In this document: piece by piece, positions 42,557-51,167 of the stretch
Layout: each line of letters starts with the position of its first letter
Numbering within the stretch: the stretch's first letter is position 1
Assembly (NCBI GenBank): GCA_018982785.1
Contig: JAHHEN010000004.1
Span: 191,001 to 255,000 of the forward strand
DNA from: Enterococcus innesii
GTDB taxonomy: Bacteria; Bacillota; Bacilli; Lactobacillales; Enterococcaceae
DNA: 64,000 nt
Direction of reading: 5' to 3'
Position numbers and translations under genes: made by a program
The notes under the pieces: model-generated
What the model was told of the DNA's origin: nothing
Databases searched by the model: none
What the model saw: only the letters and a program-made list of their open reading frames with translations

Positions 42557-45010
42557 ATGACAAAAGAACGATTGCGTGAACTGCTAGAAACCAACGTGCA
42601 CGAACTGTTTGCGATAGAGATCGATGAAGCATCGCCGCAGGAATTGTTTCAGGCACTAGCCAATGTTGTGAAGCAATTGTATTCAGAAGACTGGCGCCAG
42701 ACCAGAAAAAATCTCTTGTTGGAGGATCAAAAACAAGCGTATTATTTTTCTATCGAATTTTTACCCGGCAAAATGTTAAAGAGCAATCTGTTGAATATGC
42801 AGCTGTTGGAGCAAGCAGAAGCCGTTTTTGAAGAGCTAGGGGTTTCACTTGACGATGTTGCGGAAACAGAAAAAGACATGGCTTTAGGCAACGGGGGCCT
42901 GGGTCGCTTGGCGTCTTGTTTTATGGATTCATTAGCTTCTTTAGGTTTGCCGGGAAATGGCAATGGGATTCGCTATCGCTACGGATTATTTAAACAAAAA
43001 TTTATTGACGGTCATCAAGTAGAATTGCCCGATGATTGGTTGCGTTCGGGGAATGTTTGGGAAGTTCGCAAAGAAAGCAAGGCGGTGCCAATTCGTTTCG
43101 GCGGACAGGTCTATCTCGTTACCGGAGAGGACGGAAAATTAGCCCCAGTCTATGAAGGTGGCTTTACCTGGCGGGCGGTTCCTTATGATACAGCAATGGT
43201 TGGCTATCAAAATCACCATCTCAACACCTTGCGCTTATGGAGTGTTGAGGTCCCTGCAGAAGATGAGGCGCACTATGCCACACTAGAATCGCGCCAAGCA
43301 TTGGAAAATCTGACAGCGGTCTTGTATCCCGATGATTCCAATGAGACAGGCAAACGGACCCGGCTGATGCAAGAATACTTTTTTGTGTCTGCAGGGATCC
43401 AAAGTATCGTCCGTTATTATAAAAAATTGAATTTACCTTTGTCCATGATGAGTGAACGAGTAGCGATCCACATCAATGATACGCACCCAGCCCTTTGTGT
43501 CCCAGAACTGATGCGCATTTTAGTTGATGAAGAAGGTCTTGCTTGGGAAAAAGCGTGGTCGATTACCGTGAAAGTCATGAGTTATACGAACCATACGATT
43601 ATGGCGGAAGCTTTAGAAAAATGGCCTGTGCGCATGATTGAAGAAGTTTTGCCAAGAATGGATCAGATCATCAAAGAAATTGATCGCCGTTTTGTGGAAA
43701 CGATGCAAGGGGTCCATCCGCAAGCCTTACTGGAACGGACGCGAATCATTATTGATGATCAAGTCCATATGGCACATCTCGCGATCGTCGGCAGCCACAG
43801 TGTCAATGGCGTAGCCAAGCTCCATTCTGATTTACTAAAATCAGTGGTACTCCATGACTTTTATCTTATTTATCCTGCCCGTTTCAACAATAAGACCAAC
43901 GGCATCGCGCAACGGCGTTGGCTTCAGCTAGCCAATCAACCATTAGCCAAAGTGCTGGATCAGTCCATCGGTACAAGCTGGCGCAATGATCCATTAGACC
44001 TGCAACTGCTCAAAAACTATTATGAGGACGAAACCGTTCTGCAACAAATTGCCGACGCAAAAATGAGCAATAAACGAGCGCTGGCTCGTTACATTCAACA
44101 TACGACTGGTGTCACAGTTGACCCAACAGCAATCTTTGATGTGCAAATCAAACGACTACATGCCTACAAGCGACAATTGTTAAATCTCATGCACATCTTG
44201 AAGCTCTACTTTGAGGTCAAAGACGATCCGACTGCAACGTTTCATCCAAGAGTCTTTATCTTTGGCGCTAAAGCAGCACCAAGCTATCACTATGCCAAAT
44301 CAATCATCAAAGTCATCAATGAAGTGGCGAATATGATAAATAATGATGAAAGCATCAATGACAAAATCAAGGTTGTTTTTTTAGAAAATTACAACGTTTC
44401 TTTGGCAGAAAAAATTATTCCAGCAGCGGATGTCAGTGAACAAATTTCGTTGGCTTCAAAAGAAGCATCGGGAACAAGTAATATGAAATTAATGCTGAAT
44501 GGGGCAGTAACGATCGCCACTTTAGATGGTGCGAATATTGAGATTCGAGATGCGATCGGTGATGAAAACATTGCGATCTTTGGGCTAACGGAAGAAGAAG
44601 TGTATCAGTATTACGCCCAGCGTAATTATTCCGCCTATGCGTATTATGAGTCAGATCCAGTATTACAACGGGTAGTCAATGCCTTTATAGATGGGACGAT
44701 CCCGAATATCCAAGTAGAAGGTCGCGAGATCTTTGATTCACTTTTGAAATACAATGATGAGTACTTTTTATTAAGAGATTTCCACGCCTATTGTGATGCA
44801 CAGCATCGGGTAGATATTGCTTATCAAGATACCCATCGCTGGCAAAAAATCAGTCTAATGAATATTGCGAATGCTGGGAAGTTTTCAGCGGATGAAACGG
44901 TGCGAAATTATGCAGCAGATATTTGGCAGATCGATCCATTATTTGCCCATATCAAAGAACCAAATGCGGCAAGCTTGACGGAGTCAGTGCCTCCCTTGGG
45001 GAACAGTTGA
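42557..45010 (+). CDS. glgP: Glycogen/maltodextrin phosphorylase GlgP
   Basis: GT35 enzyme releasing glucose-1-phosphate from glycogen, with pyridoxal phosphate. 817 aa. Conserved elements: LGNGGLGRLASCFMDSLA, the DTHPAL motif, and the cofactor lysine in KEASGTSNMKLMLNGA. Start ATG follows AAAGGAGTG. It lies behind the glgA terminator, so it probably relies on partial read-through or its own promoter in the 117-bp gap, where I see no clear sigma-A pair. Confidence 0.96.
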   Translation: MTKERLRELLETNVHELFAIEIDEASPQELFQALANVVKQLYSEDWRQTRKNLLLEDQKQAYYFSIEFLPGKMLKSNLLNMQLLEQAEAVFEELGVSLDDVAETEKDMALGNGGLGRLASCFMDSLASLGLPGNGNGIRYRYGLFKQKFIDGHQVELPDDWLRSGNVWEVRKESKAVPIRFGGQVYLVTGEDGKLAPVYEGGFTWRAVPYDTAMVGYQNHHLNTLRLWSVEVPAEDEAHYATLESRQALENLTAVLYPDDSNETGKRTRLMQEYFFVSAGIQSIVRYYKKLNLPLSMMSERVAIHINDTHPALCVPELMRILVDEEGLAWEKAWSITVKVMSYTNHTIMAEALEKWPVRMIEEVLPRMDQIIKEIDRRFVETMQGVHPQALLERTRIIIDDQVHMAHLAIVGSHSVNGVAKLHSDLLKSVVLHDFYLIYPARFNNKTNGIAQRRWLQLANQPLAKVLDQSIGTSWRNDPLDLQLLKNYYEDETVLQQIADAKMSNKRALARYIQHTTGVTVDPTAIFDVQIKRLHAYKRQLLNLMHILKLYFEVKDDPTATFHPRVFIFGAKAAPSYHYAKSIIKVINEVANMINNDESINDKIKVVFLENYNVSLAEKIIPAADVSEQISLASKEASGTSNMKLMLNGAVTIATLDGANIEIRDAIGDENIAIFGLTEEEVYQYYAQRNYSAYAYYESDPVLQRVVNAFIDGTIPNIQVEGREIFDSLLKYNDEYFLLRDFHAYCDAQHRVDIAYQDTHRWQKISLMNIANAGKFSADETVRNYAADIWQIDPLFAHIKEPNAASLTESVPPLGNS

Positions 45011-45064
45011 AGTGACTTCGGTTGAAATGGTGTAGTCTTTCGTGAAATTCTCTTTTATTTGTGG

Positions 45065-45070
45065 TATGAT
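45065..45070 (+). promoter_or_regulatory. Extended -10 promoter
   Basis: TGGTATGAT with the hexamer at 45065-45070, 31 bp upstream of the chosen start of the next gene. The -35 region (GTGAAA) is weak. Confidence 0.45.
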
Positions 45071-45100
45071 GAAAAAAATGTATGTAAGAGGATGAGTACA

Positions 45101-45853
45101 GTGGCAAATTATTTAGATGTGAAACGAAAACACTTCCGTTTTCCTGCTTATGATGATACAGATGGGGTGAAACTGCAATCTGAGCATCGCCCCGCCTTCA
45201 GTAAAGCAGATGATTGGATTTTAACAGAAATCAAAGACACCGTGAGTCATTCTCACAAGGAAGAAAATCAATCTTTGCAGCGTAAAGTGCAGTCAAGCCA
45301 ACGGGATCGCGGACATAATGTGCGTCAAAAAGAAGAACTCGCCAACCACCGTGCCAACTTACCTCAGTATGGAAAACGTCCGGTGAAAGAGCAGATGCCG
45401 ACAGGAAAAACCAATTTTTTTGGCAAGGATGCTAAGCACTCTTCTTATCAAGTCACAAGCAAACAAGAACGAGCGGAAGTAGCTTCATCACCAAAAAAAG
45501 AGTACTCAGGTCGTTCGTATTTTGTTCCTAAATATATCCCAGCTTCAATAATCCCTGATGAACAAAAACCAGAAATTACGTCTGATGACCTGATGGATGC
45601 AATGGCAAAAAAACAAGAAAGTTATTTGTTATTTGATAACGAACCAGCAGCCTACCAAGTCAAAGAAGAAAATGATCCGACGGTAAAGAAATTCAATCGC
45701 CCCCAATCGGTGGGGATGACTCGTAGTGAGTTTCGCGCTAATAACAAAAAAAATGGCGATAAAAAGCGGTCCGTTCTAGATCGTTCTTTACAAGGAATGA
45801 TTGAAGACGATCAACGGGAGGATTCAGCAAACGGTTATTTTCGTTCGGAGTAA
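45101..45853 (+). CDS. Hypothetical charged, probably disordered protein
   Basis: About 250 aa, very rich in Lys, Glu, Gln, Ser and Asp, with no membrane segment or signal and little predicted core. Two short motifs stand out as possibly functional: SYFVPKYIPASIIPDE (middle) and SVLDRSLQGMIEDD (near the C-terminus). I chose GTG 45101, 9 nt after AAGAGGAT; ATG 45092 overlaps that site. It has its own promoter-like element and terminator. I do not recognise it; the composition suggests a scaffold or regulated linker protein. Confidence 0.6.
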   Translation: MANYLDVKRKHFRFPAYDDTDGVKLQSEHRPAFSKADDWILTEIKDTVSHSHKEENQSLQRKVQSSQRDRGHNVRQKEELANHRANLPQYGKRPVKEQMPTGKTNFFGKDAKHSSYQVTSKQERAEVASSPKKEYSGRSYFVPKYIPASIIPDEQKPEITSDDLMDAMAKKQESYLLFDNEPAAYQVKEENDPTVKKFNRPQSVGMTRSEFRANNKKNGDKKRSVLDRSLQGMIEDDQREDSANGYFRSE

Positions 45854-45908
45854 CTTAGCAAACAGAAAATAAATAGCAGGAACCAGAATTGAAAGAAAAA
45901 TACGGATG

Positions 45909-45943
45909 AAACCAGTTAGAAGCTTAAATCTAACTGGTTTTTT
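45909..45943 (+). terminator. Terminator after the charged protein gene
   Basis: A 12-bp perfect stem, AAACCAGTTAGA 45909-45920 with TCTAACTGGTTT 45929-45940, then T residues. Confidence 0.92.
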
Positions 45944-46201
45944 GAATAGTCATTGTAACAAATGAATGTATGACAGCCGGAGGTCTGCATCACTCGATGG
46001 AGAAGCTGGTTTTTGTAGATTATGAAAGGGAGTGAATCGCAAATTGTGTACTCATTTTCTGAGCGTCTTTGAAAAAAACGGTGCTATTATTCATGGAGGT
46101 GTTTGATTGATTTTATTATAGTGTTTTAGTAGTTAACTCCTGCTCAAATATTTTAATTTTTGCTGACCTTTTGATATGCTAAGAACAAGGGGGAATCAAA
46201 G
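45944..46201 (+). other. Intergenic region before the UPF0316 gene
   Basis: With the preceding terminator this makes 348 bp without a gene. It contains a small CATC-ACTC-GATG hairpin near 45990 and a GGAGGTG-like site near 46100 that leads to no sizeable ORF. I see no clear promoter pair and nothing else definite. The next gene has a good AAGGGGGAATC ribosome binding site. Confidence 0.4.
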
Positions 46202-46771
46202 ATGGAAGTTGATCTACAAATGCTGGCGATGATTTTCTTTATCAATCTCGCCTATGTTACATTGAATACATTGCGATTTTTATTGACAATGAAAGGGTAT
46301 CGTGTGATTGCCCCATTAGTGAGTATGATTGAGATCACGATCTATATTTTAGGATTATCTATGGTATTGGATCGTTTGGATAACCCACTGAATCTCTTGT
46401 TCTATGCGCTAGGCTATGCCGCTGGAGTCAGTATCGGGATCAAAATCGAAGATAAGCTGGCTCTCGGGTACACAATGGTTACCGTGATCTTGCCTAGTAA
46501 TACGGATGAGGAAAAAAGTTTGCCTAAGATCTTACGACAAGAAGGCTACGGAGTTACACAAAGTTATGGAGAAGGCTTAGAAGGATCGCGATTGATTTTA
46601 GAGATTCTCTCCCAAAGAAAAAGTGAGAAAAAGCTCTATCAGACGATCAAAGCAGTGGAAGAACGAGCGTTCATCATCAGTTATGAACCCAAGTATATTT
46701 CAGGCGGTTTTTGGACCAAAAAAATCAGCCGCCGAGAAGCAAAGTTGAAAAAACAAGCACCTGTTGATTGA
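46202..46771 (+). CDS. UPF0316 / DUF2179 membrane protein (YebE-like)
   Basis: 189 aa with three membrane segments in the first 90 residues (about 6-24, 35-53, 62-80) and a soluble C-terminal DUF2179 domain (EEKSLPKILRQEGYGVTQSYGEG... RAFIISYEPKYISGGFW). This domain layout is characteristic of UPF0316 proteins. The DUF2179 domain is thought to bind small ligands, but the function of the family is not established. ATG 46202 follows AAGGGGGAATC. Confidence 0.85.
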   Translation: MEVDLQMLAMIFFINLAYVTLNTLRFLLTMKGYRVIAPLVSMIEITIYILGLSMVLDRLDNPLNLLFYALGYAAGVSIGIKIEDKLALGYTMVTVILPSNTDEEKSLPKILRQEGYGVTQSYGEGLEGSRLILEILSQRKSEKKLYQTIKAVEERAFIISYEPKYISGGFWTKKISRREAKLKKQAPVD

Positions 46772-46854
46772 AGGCGTTTAGTCAGCCGTGATTCATTCGA
46801 GAAGAATAGCTGAGTATAAGGCAGGGAGTTTATTGATGAGAGGAAGCGTTAGGT

Positions 46855-47814
46855 GTGGAAAAGAAAGCAAATGGCATGATGGCGGTCATCGCTGCCTTGA
46901 TCTCAAACATTTTGGTGGCGATCAGTAAGTTTGTCGGTTATGCACTAAGTGGCAGTGCGGCCATGCTGAATGAAAGCATTCATAGTGTCGTAGATTGTAG
47001 CAATCAAATCTTTTTGTTGATCGGGGATAAACGGGCAACAAAGGGACAAAGTGAACTGCATCAGTTTGGTGAAGGTCGAGCGAAATATTTTTTCAGCACG
47101 ATCGTTGCCATGATGCTCTTCTTTGGTGGGGGCGCACTCGGTGTGATGGAAGCGGTAGAAAAGCTGCTGCATCCTGCCCATGAAGTTGGTAACGCTTGGT
47201 TGGTGATCGCTATTTTGATTTTCGGGATGATCGTTGAAGGAAGTTCGTTGTGGATAGCGATCAAGGAGATCCGCGAACTGAATGTGGAACGTCAACCAAT
47301 CTATCGTTTTTTGAAAGAAAGTCGGCATAGTGAGATTCTGATTATTTTCACAGAAGACTTTTGTGCAATGATCGGCCTGATGATCGCACTATTTGGTACG
47401 ATTTTAACCATGATTACGGGTAACGCATTTTTTGATGCCTTCAGTGGTTTATTGATTGGTCTCTTATTGATGGTAGCAGCCATTTTCTTAGCCCGCGAAT
47501 TTTATAGTCTACTGATTGGCGAAAGTGTCACAAAACGGGATCTAGCAGTGATCAAAAGAGCATTTGAACGGCCAGATGTTGATCGCTTGATTGATGTTAA
47601 AACGGTTCATTTAGGACCAGCAGAAATTTTGATTGCGGCAAAAGTTGATATTGCCGCAAAACAAGAAGAGGTCGGCTATGAGATCATTAATGAGATTGAA
47701 GCCGAGATTCGACACCAGATGGCAGATAAAAAAGTCTATATTTATATTGAGACAGATGAGTATGACCCTCACTATATGGAGAAGCGCCGTAAACTTGTGC
47801 GACCTTCCCACTGA
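46855..47814 (+). CDS. Cation diffusion facilitator family transporter
   Basis: 319-aa membrane protein with about six transmembrane segments (from AVIAALISNILVAISKFVGYAL to the GLLIGLLLMVAAIFLA segment) and a cytoplasmic ZT-dimer-like domain after residue 215. The second segment carries ESIHSVVDCSNQ, the family's His/Asp metal site. Probable efflux of Zn, Mn or Fe by proton exchange; the metal cannot be told from sequence alone. GTG start at 46855 after GAGAGGAAGCG. Confidence 0.88.
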   Translation: MEKKANGMMAVIAALISNILVAISKFVGYALSGSAAMLNESIHSVVDCSNQIFLLIGDKRATKGQSELHQFGEGRAKYFFSTIVAMMLFFGGGALGVMEAVEKLLHPAHEVGNAWLVIAILIFGMIVEGSSLWIAIKEIRELNVERQPIYRFLKESRHSEILIIFTEDFCAMIGLMIALFGTILTMITGNAFFDAFSGLLIGLLLMVAAIFLAREFYSLLIGESVTKRDLAVIKRAFERPDVDRLIDVKTVHLGPAEILIAAKVDIAAKQEEVGYEIINEIEAEIRHQMADKKVYIYIETDEYDPHYMEKRRKLVRPSH

Positions 47815-47843
47815 TTTAGCTAGAATAAAGCAGCTTTTTTTGA

Positions 47844-47849
47844 TACAAT
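47844..47849 (+). promoter_or_regulatory. Extended -10 promoter for efp
   Basis: TGATACAAT with the hexamer at 47844-47849, 40 bp upstream of the efp start. No clear -35. Confidence 0.5.
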
Positions 47850-47888
47850 AGACAAGGATTATCACATAGTGAAGGAGATTTCAAAATT

Positions 47889-48449
47889 ATGATCAATGCA
47901 AGTGACTTAAGAGCTGGAATGACATTCGTTCAAGACGGCAAACTTATCAAAGTATTAGATGCTAGCCATCACAAACCAGGTAAAGGAAATACGGTTATGC
48001 GTATGAAATTACGAGACGTTCGGACTGGTTCGACTTACGATACAACCTTCCGTCCCGAAGAAAAATTTGAAAAAGCGCATATCGATACGAAAGCTGTACA
48101 ATATTTGTACACAATGGATGATACAGCATTCTTCATGGATCTGGAAACGTATGAACAATACGAAATTCCAGTTGAAGTGGTCGAAGAAGAAATGAAATTC
48201 ATTCTTGAAAATATGGAAGTAAAAATCCAATTCTTCGGCAGCGAAGTAATCGGCGTGCAATTACCATCAAGTGTGATCTTGAAAGTCGTTGAAACACAGC
48301 CATCAATCAAAGGGGCGACTGTGACTGGTTCAGGCAAGCCAGCAACGATGGAAACGGGCTTAGTTGTCAATGTTCCTGACTTTGTTGAAGAAGGCGAAAT
48401 GCTAGAAATCAATACAGCTGAAGGTACCTACTTGAAACGTGCGAAATAA
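47889..48449 (+). CDS. efp: Translation elongation factor EF-P
   Basis: Relieves ribosome stalling at polyproline. 186 aa in three beta-barrel domains. The modification-loop residue is Lys32 in HHKPGKGN, as in Bacillus-type EF-P, which suggests 5-aminopentanol-like modification rather than the beta-lysyl type. Ribosome binding site GAAGGAG. No modification enzyme gene is adjacent. Confidence 0.97.
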   Translation: MINASDLRAGMTFVQDGKLIKVLDASHHKPGKGNTVMRMKLRDVRTGSTYDTTFRPEEKFEKAHIDTKAVQYLYTMDDTAFFMDLETYEQYEIPVEVVEEEMKFILENMEVKIQFFGSEVIGVQLPSSVILKVVETQPSIKGATVTGSGKPATMETGLVVNVPDFVEEGEMLEINTAEGTYLKRAK

Positions 48450-48452
48450 GAA

Positions 48453-48481
48453 AAAAACCGCGATTTGTTCGCGGTTTTTTC
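48453..48481. terminator. Bidirectional terminator between efp and the CLC-F gene
   Basis: A 12-bp stem, AAAAAACCGCGA 48453-48464 with TCGCGGTTTTTT 48470-48481, 5-nt loop. Confidence 0.92.
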
Positions 48482-48511
48482 TTTTGCTCTGGATGAGGGA
48501 TCAAAAGTGCA

Positions 48512-49732
48512 TCATTTCCCATCTGCCAATGACTTTTGTAAGGGATAGATACTATAGGGGTTGCTGACAAAGTAGGCGACGGAGCAGACGATTACAAACA
48601 ACGGCAGATTTTCAAAACCAAAAACTTCCCCACCAATAAAGATCGGTGCAAATAAAGTGCTAGTAGCACTGCCAAAGACACTGGCATAGCCTAGGGCTGC
48701 CACCAGTTCAATGGGCAGTCCAAAGAGTGGTGCCAGCACGACGCCCAAAGAGGCGCCGATCGCAAACAAAGGGGTGACTTCTCCACCCAAAAAACCAATG
48801 CTGATGGTCAGTACGGTTAACACCAACTTAAACAGCCAGTCATAAGAATAAATGGGTTGATCAGCAAAACTGGCGCTGATCAAATTCGTTCCTAAACCTG
48901 AATAACGACCATGGTACAAAAGGACAAAAAGTAAGACCAGCACGAGTGAACCGATGCCGATACGCCAGAGAGGATGAGGAAACCGCCGTTTCATGATCCG
49001 TTTCATCGTTTCTAATAATCCCGCAAAACTGCCGCCAACAATACCAAATAGTAAGCCAATTAAAAGTAATTTCAGAAAAACAGCCAAAGTCAAATCGGGG
49101 GACGGTGACAAAGCAAAACTAAACTTTTCTAATCCTAACAATTGAGAAGTCGTACTAGCGGTGAAAGCAGCCAGCAAAGTCGGTAAGAGTGCATAATGAC
49201 TGAATTTACCGATGACAAGTACCTCCAGTGCGAAGAACGTCGCAGCGATCGGGGTTTCAAATAAACCAGCAAATCCCGCAGCCATCCCAATCATGATCAG
49301 GGTGCTGGCATACTTCTCTAGTCGCAGCCATTTTCCTAAACGATTGGCAATGGTGGCTCCTAATTGAACTGCCACGCCTTCTCTGCCGGCACTTCCTCCA
49401 AATAAATGCGTTAGCCAGGTTCCCACCATCACAAATGGGATCAAGCGCAACGGAATGTCTTTTTCTTCTTCATGTCCGACTAAAAACACTAAATTCATTC
49501 CTTGAGGACTTCGGTCACTATACTTTTGGAAAAGGTAAGTAAAACAAATACCGATAATTGGTAAAAAGAGAATCAAGGGCAAAAAATGACTTTCACGAAA
49601 AGCACTTAAGGAAAGTAGGATTTTACCAAAGAAAGTATCGACGGCTCCAGCAAGCACCCCAATCACCAGACTGAGCAATCCTAATGCAACCAGTTCAAAA
49701 TACGTGGTTTTTTGTTTCTTCATTTCTATCAC
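48512..49732 (-). CDS. CLC-F type fluoride/proton antiporter
   Basis: Exports fluoride in exchange for protons. 406 aa, polytopic. The gating glutamate is Glu118 in GREGV, Met79 lies in QGMNLV where chloride-type CLCs have GSGIP, Glu318 lies in GGEVTP and the central tyrosine is Tyr396. These positions coincide with those I recall for the crystallised CLC-F of E. casseliflavus. The GTG at 49732 gives that numbering, although ATG 49723 is better spaced from AAAGGATC. A fluoride riboswitch with its own promoter lies directly upstream, which supports fluoride rather than chloride as substrate. Confidence 0.93.
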   Translation of the reverse strand: MIEMKKQKTTYFELVALGLLSLVIGVLAGAVDTFFGKILLSLSAFRESHFLPLILFLPIIGICFTYLFQKYSDRSPQGMNLVFLVGHEEEKDIPLRLIPFVMVGTWLTHLFGGSAGREGVAVQLGATIANRLGKWLRLEKYASTLIMIGMAAGFAGLFETPIAATFFALEVLVIGKFSHYALLPTLLAAFTASTTSQLLGLEKFSFALSPSPDLTLAVFLKLLLIGLLFGIVGGSFAGLLETMKRIMKRRFPHPLWRIGIGSLVLVLLFVLLYHGRYSGLGTNLISASFADQPIYSYDWLFKLVLTVLTISIGFLGGEVTPLFAIGASLGVVLAPLFGLPIELVAALGYASVFGSATSTLFAPIFIGGEVFGFENLPLFVIVCSVAYFVSNPYSIYPLQKSLADGK

Positions 49733-49783
49733 GATCCTTTAAAAAAGATAGGAATAATGCTCTTGCAACTATGACGAACGAGT

Positions 49784-49880
49784 GAAAATAAAAAATGACT
49801 ACTACACACTAAAAAAAGTGGTAGAAGTCATTAGCAAAATTGCGGTTTCAGTAAGAACTGAGGGAGACATTCATTCCCGA
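49784..49880 (-). ncRNA. Fluoride riboswitch (crcB motif) with terminator
   Basis: Minus-strand leader. P1 is GGGA (49878-49875) with TCCC (49865-49862), loop ATGAATGTC. A small TCAGT/ACTGA hairpin follows, then AAACCGC, TTTT, GCTAATGACTTCTACC, which resembles the 3' part of the Bacillus cereus crcB aptamer as I remember it. The AATGACT...CTACC strand also forms the 5' arm of a terminator (49832-49794) that ends in a T-run. Thus fluoride binding should block termination and allow expression of the antiporter. The expected pseudoknot GAAGT/ACTTC has an extra T in the loop strand (GAATGTC). Confidence 0.8.
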
Positions 49881-49891
49881 TTAGCATCAAT

Positions 49892-49920
49892 ATTATCTGA
49901 TAAAACCCTCCTTTTGTCAA
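49892..49920 (-). promoter_or_regulatory. Sigma-A promoter for the fluoride riboswitch/CLC-F transcript
   Basis: On the minus strand TTGACA (49920-49915), 17-bp spacer, GATAAT (49897-49892). Transcription would start just before the aptamer P1. Confidence 0.8.
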
Positions 49921-50118
49921 TGGATGCTGGTCGTGAAAATCAATCCAACGAATACTTATCTTTTATACATACTTATGGTAAAATTAATTTCATAAGAATT
50001 TACATGTGAATTGTGCGTCGTAAGAGTCACTGACAAGAAAAGGGATGAAAGGACGATCCTTCTACTGTTTGACCAAGGGAAAAACAGTGGGTAGGGAGGA
50101 ATCGAAGGGGAAGAAAAA
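49921..50118 (+). other. Upstream region of the following membrane-protein gene
   Basis: Contains a possible extended -10 TGGTAAAAT (hexamer 49979-49984) and, in the predicted leader, a hairpin ACTGTTT 50064-50070 with AAACAGT 50082-50088 near the start codon. No gene seen. Confidence 0.35.
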
Positions 50119-50811
50119 ATGATTGCATTTATGACGAGCGAAAAATGGCTGCAAAGTGAGCGTTTTTACTATGTGATCCTACCAATTCTCATGGTGGTTG
50201 GTTTGATTGCGTTATTAGGGTTCCTGATGGTTCTGCTTTATCGAGAAAACCGCAACCCGAAAGTGACGCTATTGCTTGGCGGCATAGTCGTTACGTGTCT
50301 ATTAGGTTTTTTTATTGGTGATCAAATGTATGGTGAATTCAAAACGTATAATGCGCTGATCACACCGAATATCCGAGACCGCGAAAAAATGTTTCTAGGC
50401 TATAAATATTACGAATCTGATACTACAGCAATTTATCAGCGCATCCAAAGCAATGAAGCGATTGAAACTTTAGGGATCTATCAAGCAATACCGGTGGAAC
50501 GGGAGATTGAATATCTTGGTTCTGCGCATAACTCCGTATATTTTAAAATGGGCGCCCAGGTTTACTATGCTCGCTATCAACCGACATTTGTGGAAGAGGA
50601 AACAACTGCTAAACTGCAGGGGGTTCAATACCATTTGACGGATCCTTCCTTTGAAACAATTGGATTCTATTCCGAAACCAACAACTATTTAACGGCAATT
50701 ACGATTCCAAAGACCCAAGAAACCCTCGAATATCAATCCGTTGATTCTGTGATCCCGAAAGAATTCGGGAAAAGTCAAACCCAATGGGCGTTACCGAATA
50801 GGAATGAATAA
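50119..50811 (+). CDS. Putative membrane-anchored extracytoplasmic protein, unknown
   Basis: 230 aa. Two membrane segments (about residues 17-42 and 52-68) are joined by a short basic loop, leaving the C-terminal 160 residues on one side, probably outside. That domain is rich in Tyr and Thr and alternates short strands, without recognised motifs. ATG 50119 follows GGGGAAG. Its leader contains hairpins and its terminator is unusually strong. I do not recognise it. Confidence 0.6.
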   Translation: MIAFMTSEKWLQSERFYYVILPILMVVGLIALLGFLMVLLYRENRNPKVTLLLGGIVVTCLLGFFIGDQMYGEFKTYNALITPNIRDREKMFLGYKYYESDTTAIYQRIQSNEAIETLGIYQAIPVEREIEYLGSAHNSVYFKMGAQVYYARYQPTFVEEETTAKLQGVQYHLTDPSFETIGFYSETNNYLTAITIPKTQETLEYQSVDSVIPKEFGKSQTQWALPNRNE

Positions 50812-50820
50812 CCATAAAAG

Positions 50821-50880
50821 AAAACTACCTGCGCAAGGAAGTTTCCTCAAGCAGGAATCTTCCTTGCGCAGGTAGTTTTT
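50821..50880. terminator. Very long bidirectional terminator
   Basis: A perfect 21-bp stem (50821-50841 with 50859-50879) with a 17-nt loop. A T-run on the plus side ends the membrane-protein gene; on the minus side it serves the GIY-YIG gene. Confidence 0.92.
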
Positions 50881-50888
50881 TGGCTTGG

Positions 50889-51167
50889 TCAGATAACATT
50901 ACTCTCGCTATGGCTGCTCAGGTAGTCCTCTTTCTTTTTGCGAGACAATTTTTTGAAGGCGGCTTCTGCTTGAGTGGCTTCACTGCGAGTGGAAAAGCTT
51001 TCTGCATGAATCATTTGCAAAGGTCTGCGACTAGCAGGACGGGTATATTTTGCCCCGATCCCTTTGTTGTGCTCTAATAAGCGGCGACTCAAATCTGTGG
51101 TATAACCACCGTAGAAGGACTGATCGTTGCAACGCAAGACATAAAAATAATGATTCTCAGCAGCCAT
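50889..51167 (-). CDS. GIY-YIG domain protein (UPF0213, YazA-like)
   Basis: 92 aa. The domain begins YFYVLRCNDQSFYGGYTTDLSRRLLEHN, where VLR...YGG stands for the GIY...YIG pair, followed by the catalytic Arg region and an FAEAAFKKLSRKKK-type tail. Such small stand-alone GIY-YIG proteins are widespread and of uncertain nuclease role. It overlaps the upstream methyltransferase gene by 11 bp, the same pairing as yabB-yazA in Bacillus. Confidence 0.88.
   Translation of the reverse strand: MAAENHYFYVLRCNDQSFYGGYTTDLSRRLLEHNKGIGAKYTRPASRRPLQMIHAESFSTRSEATQAEAAFKKLSRKKKEDYLSSHSESNVI

Noticed and set aside
49782-50009. A 75-codon plus-strand frame
   Set aside because: It has no ribosome binding site and lies antisense to the fluoride riboswitch and its promoter, which explain the sequence better.
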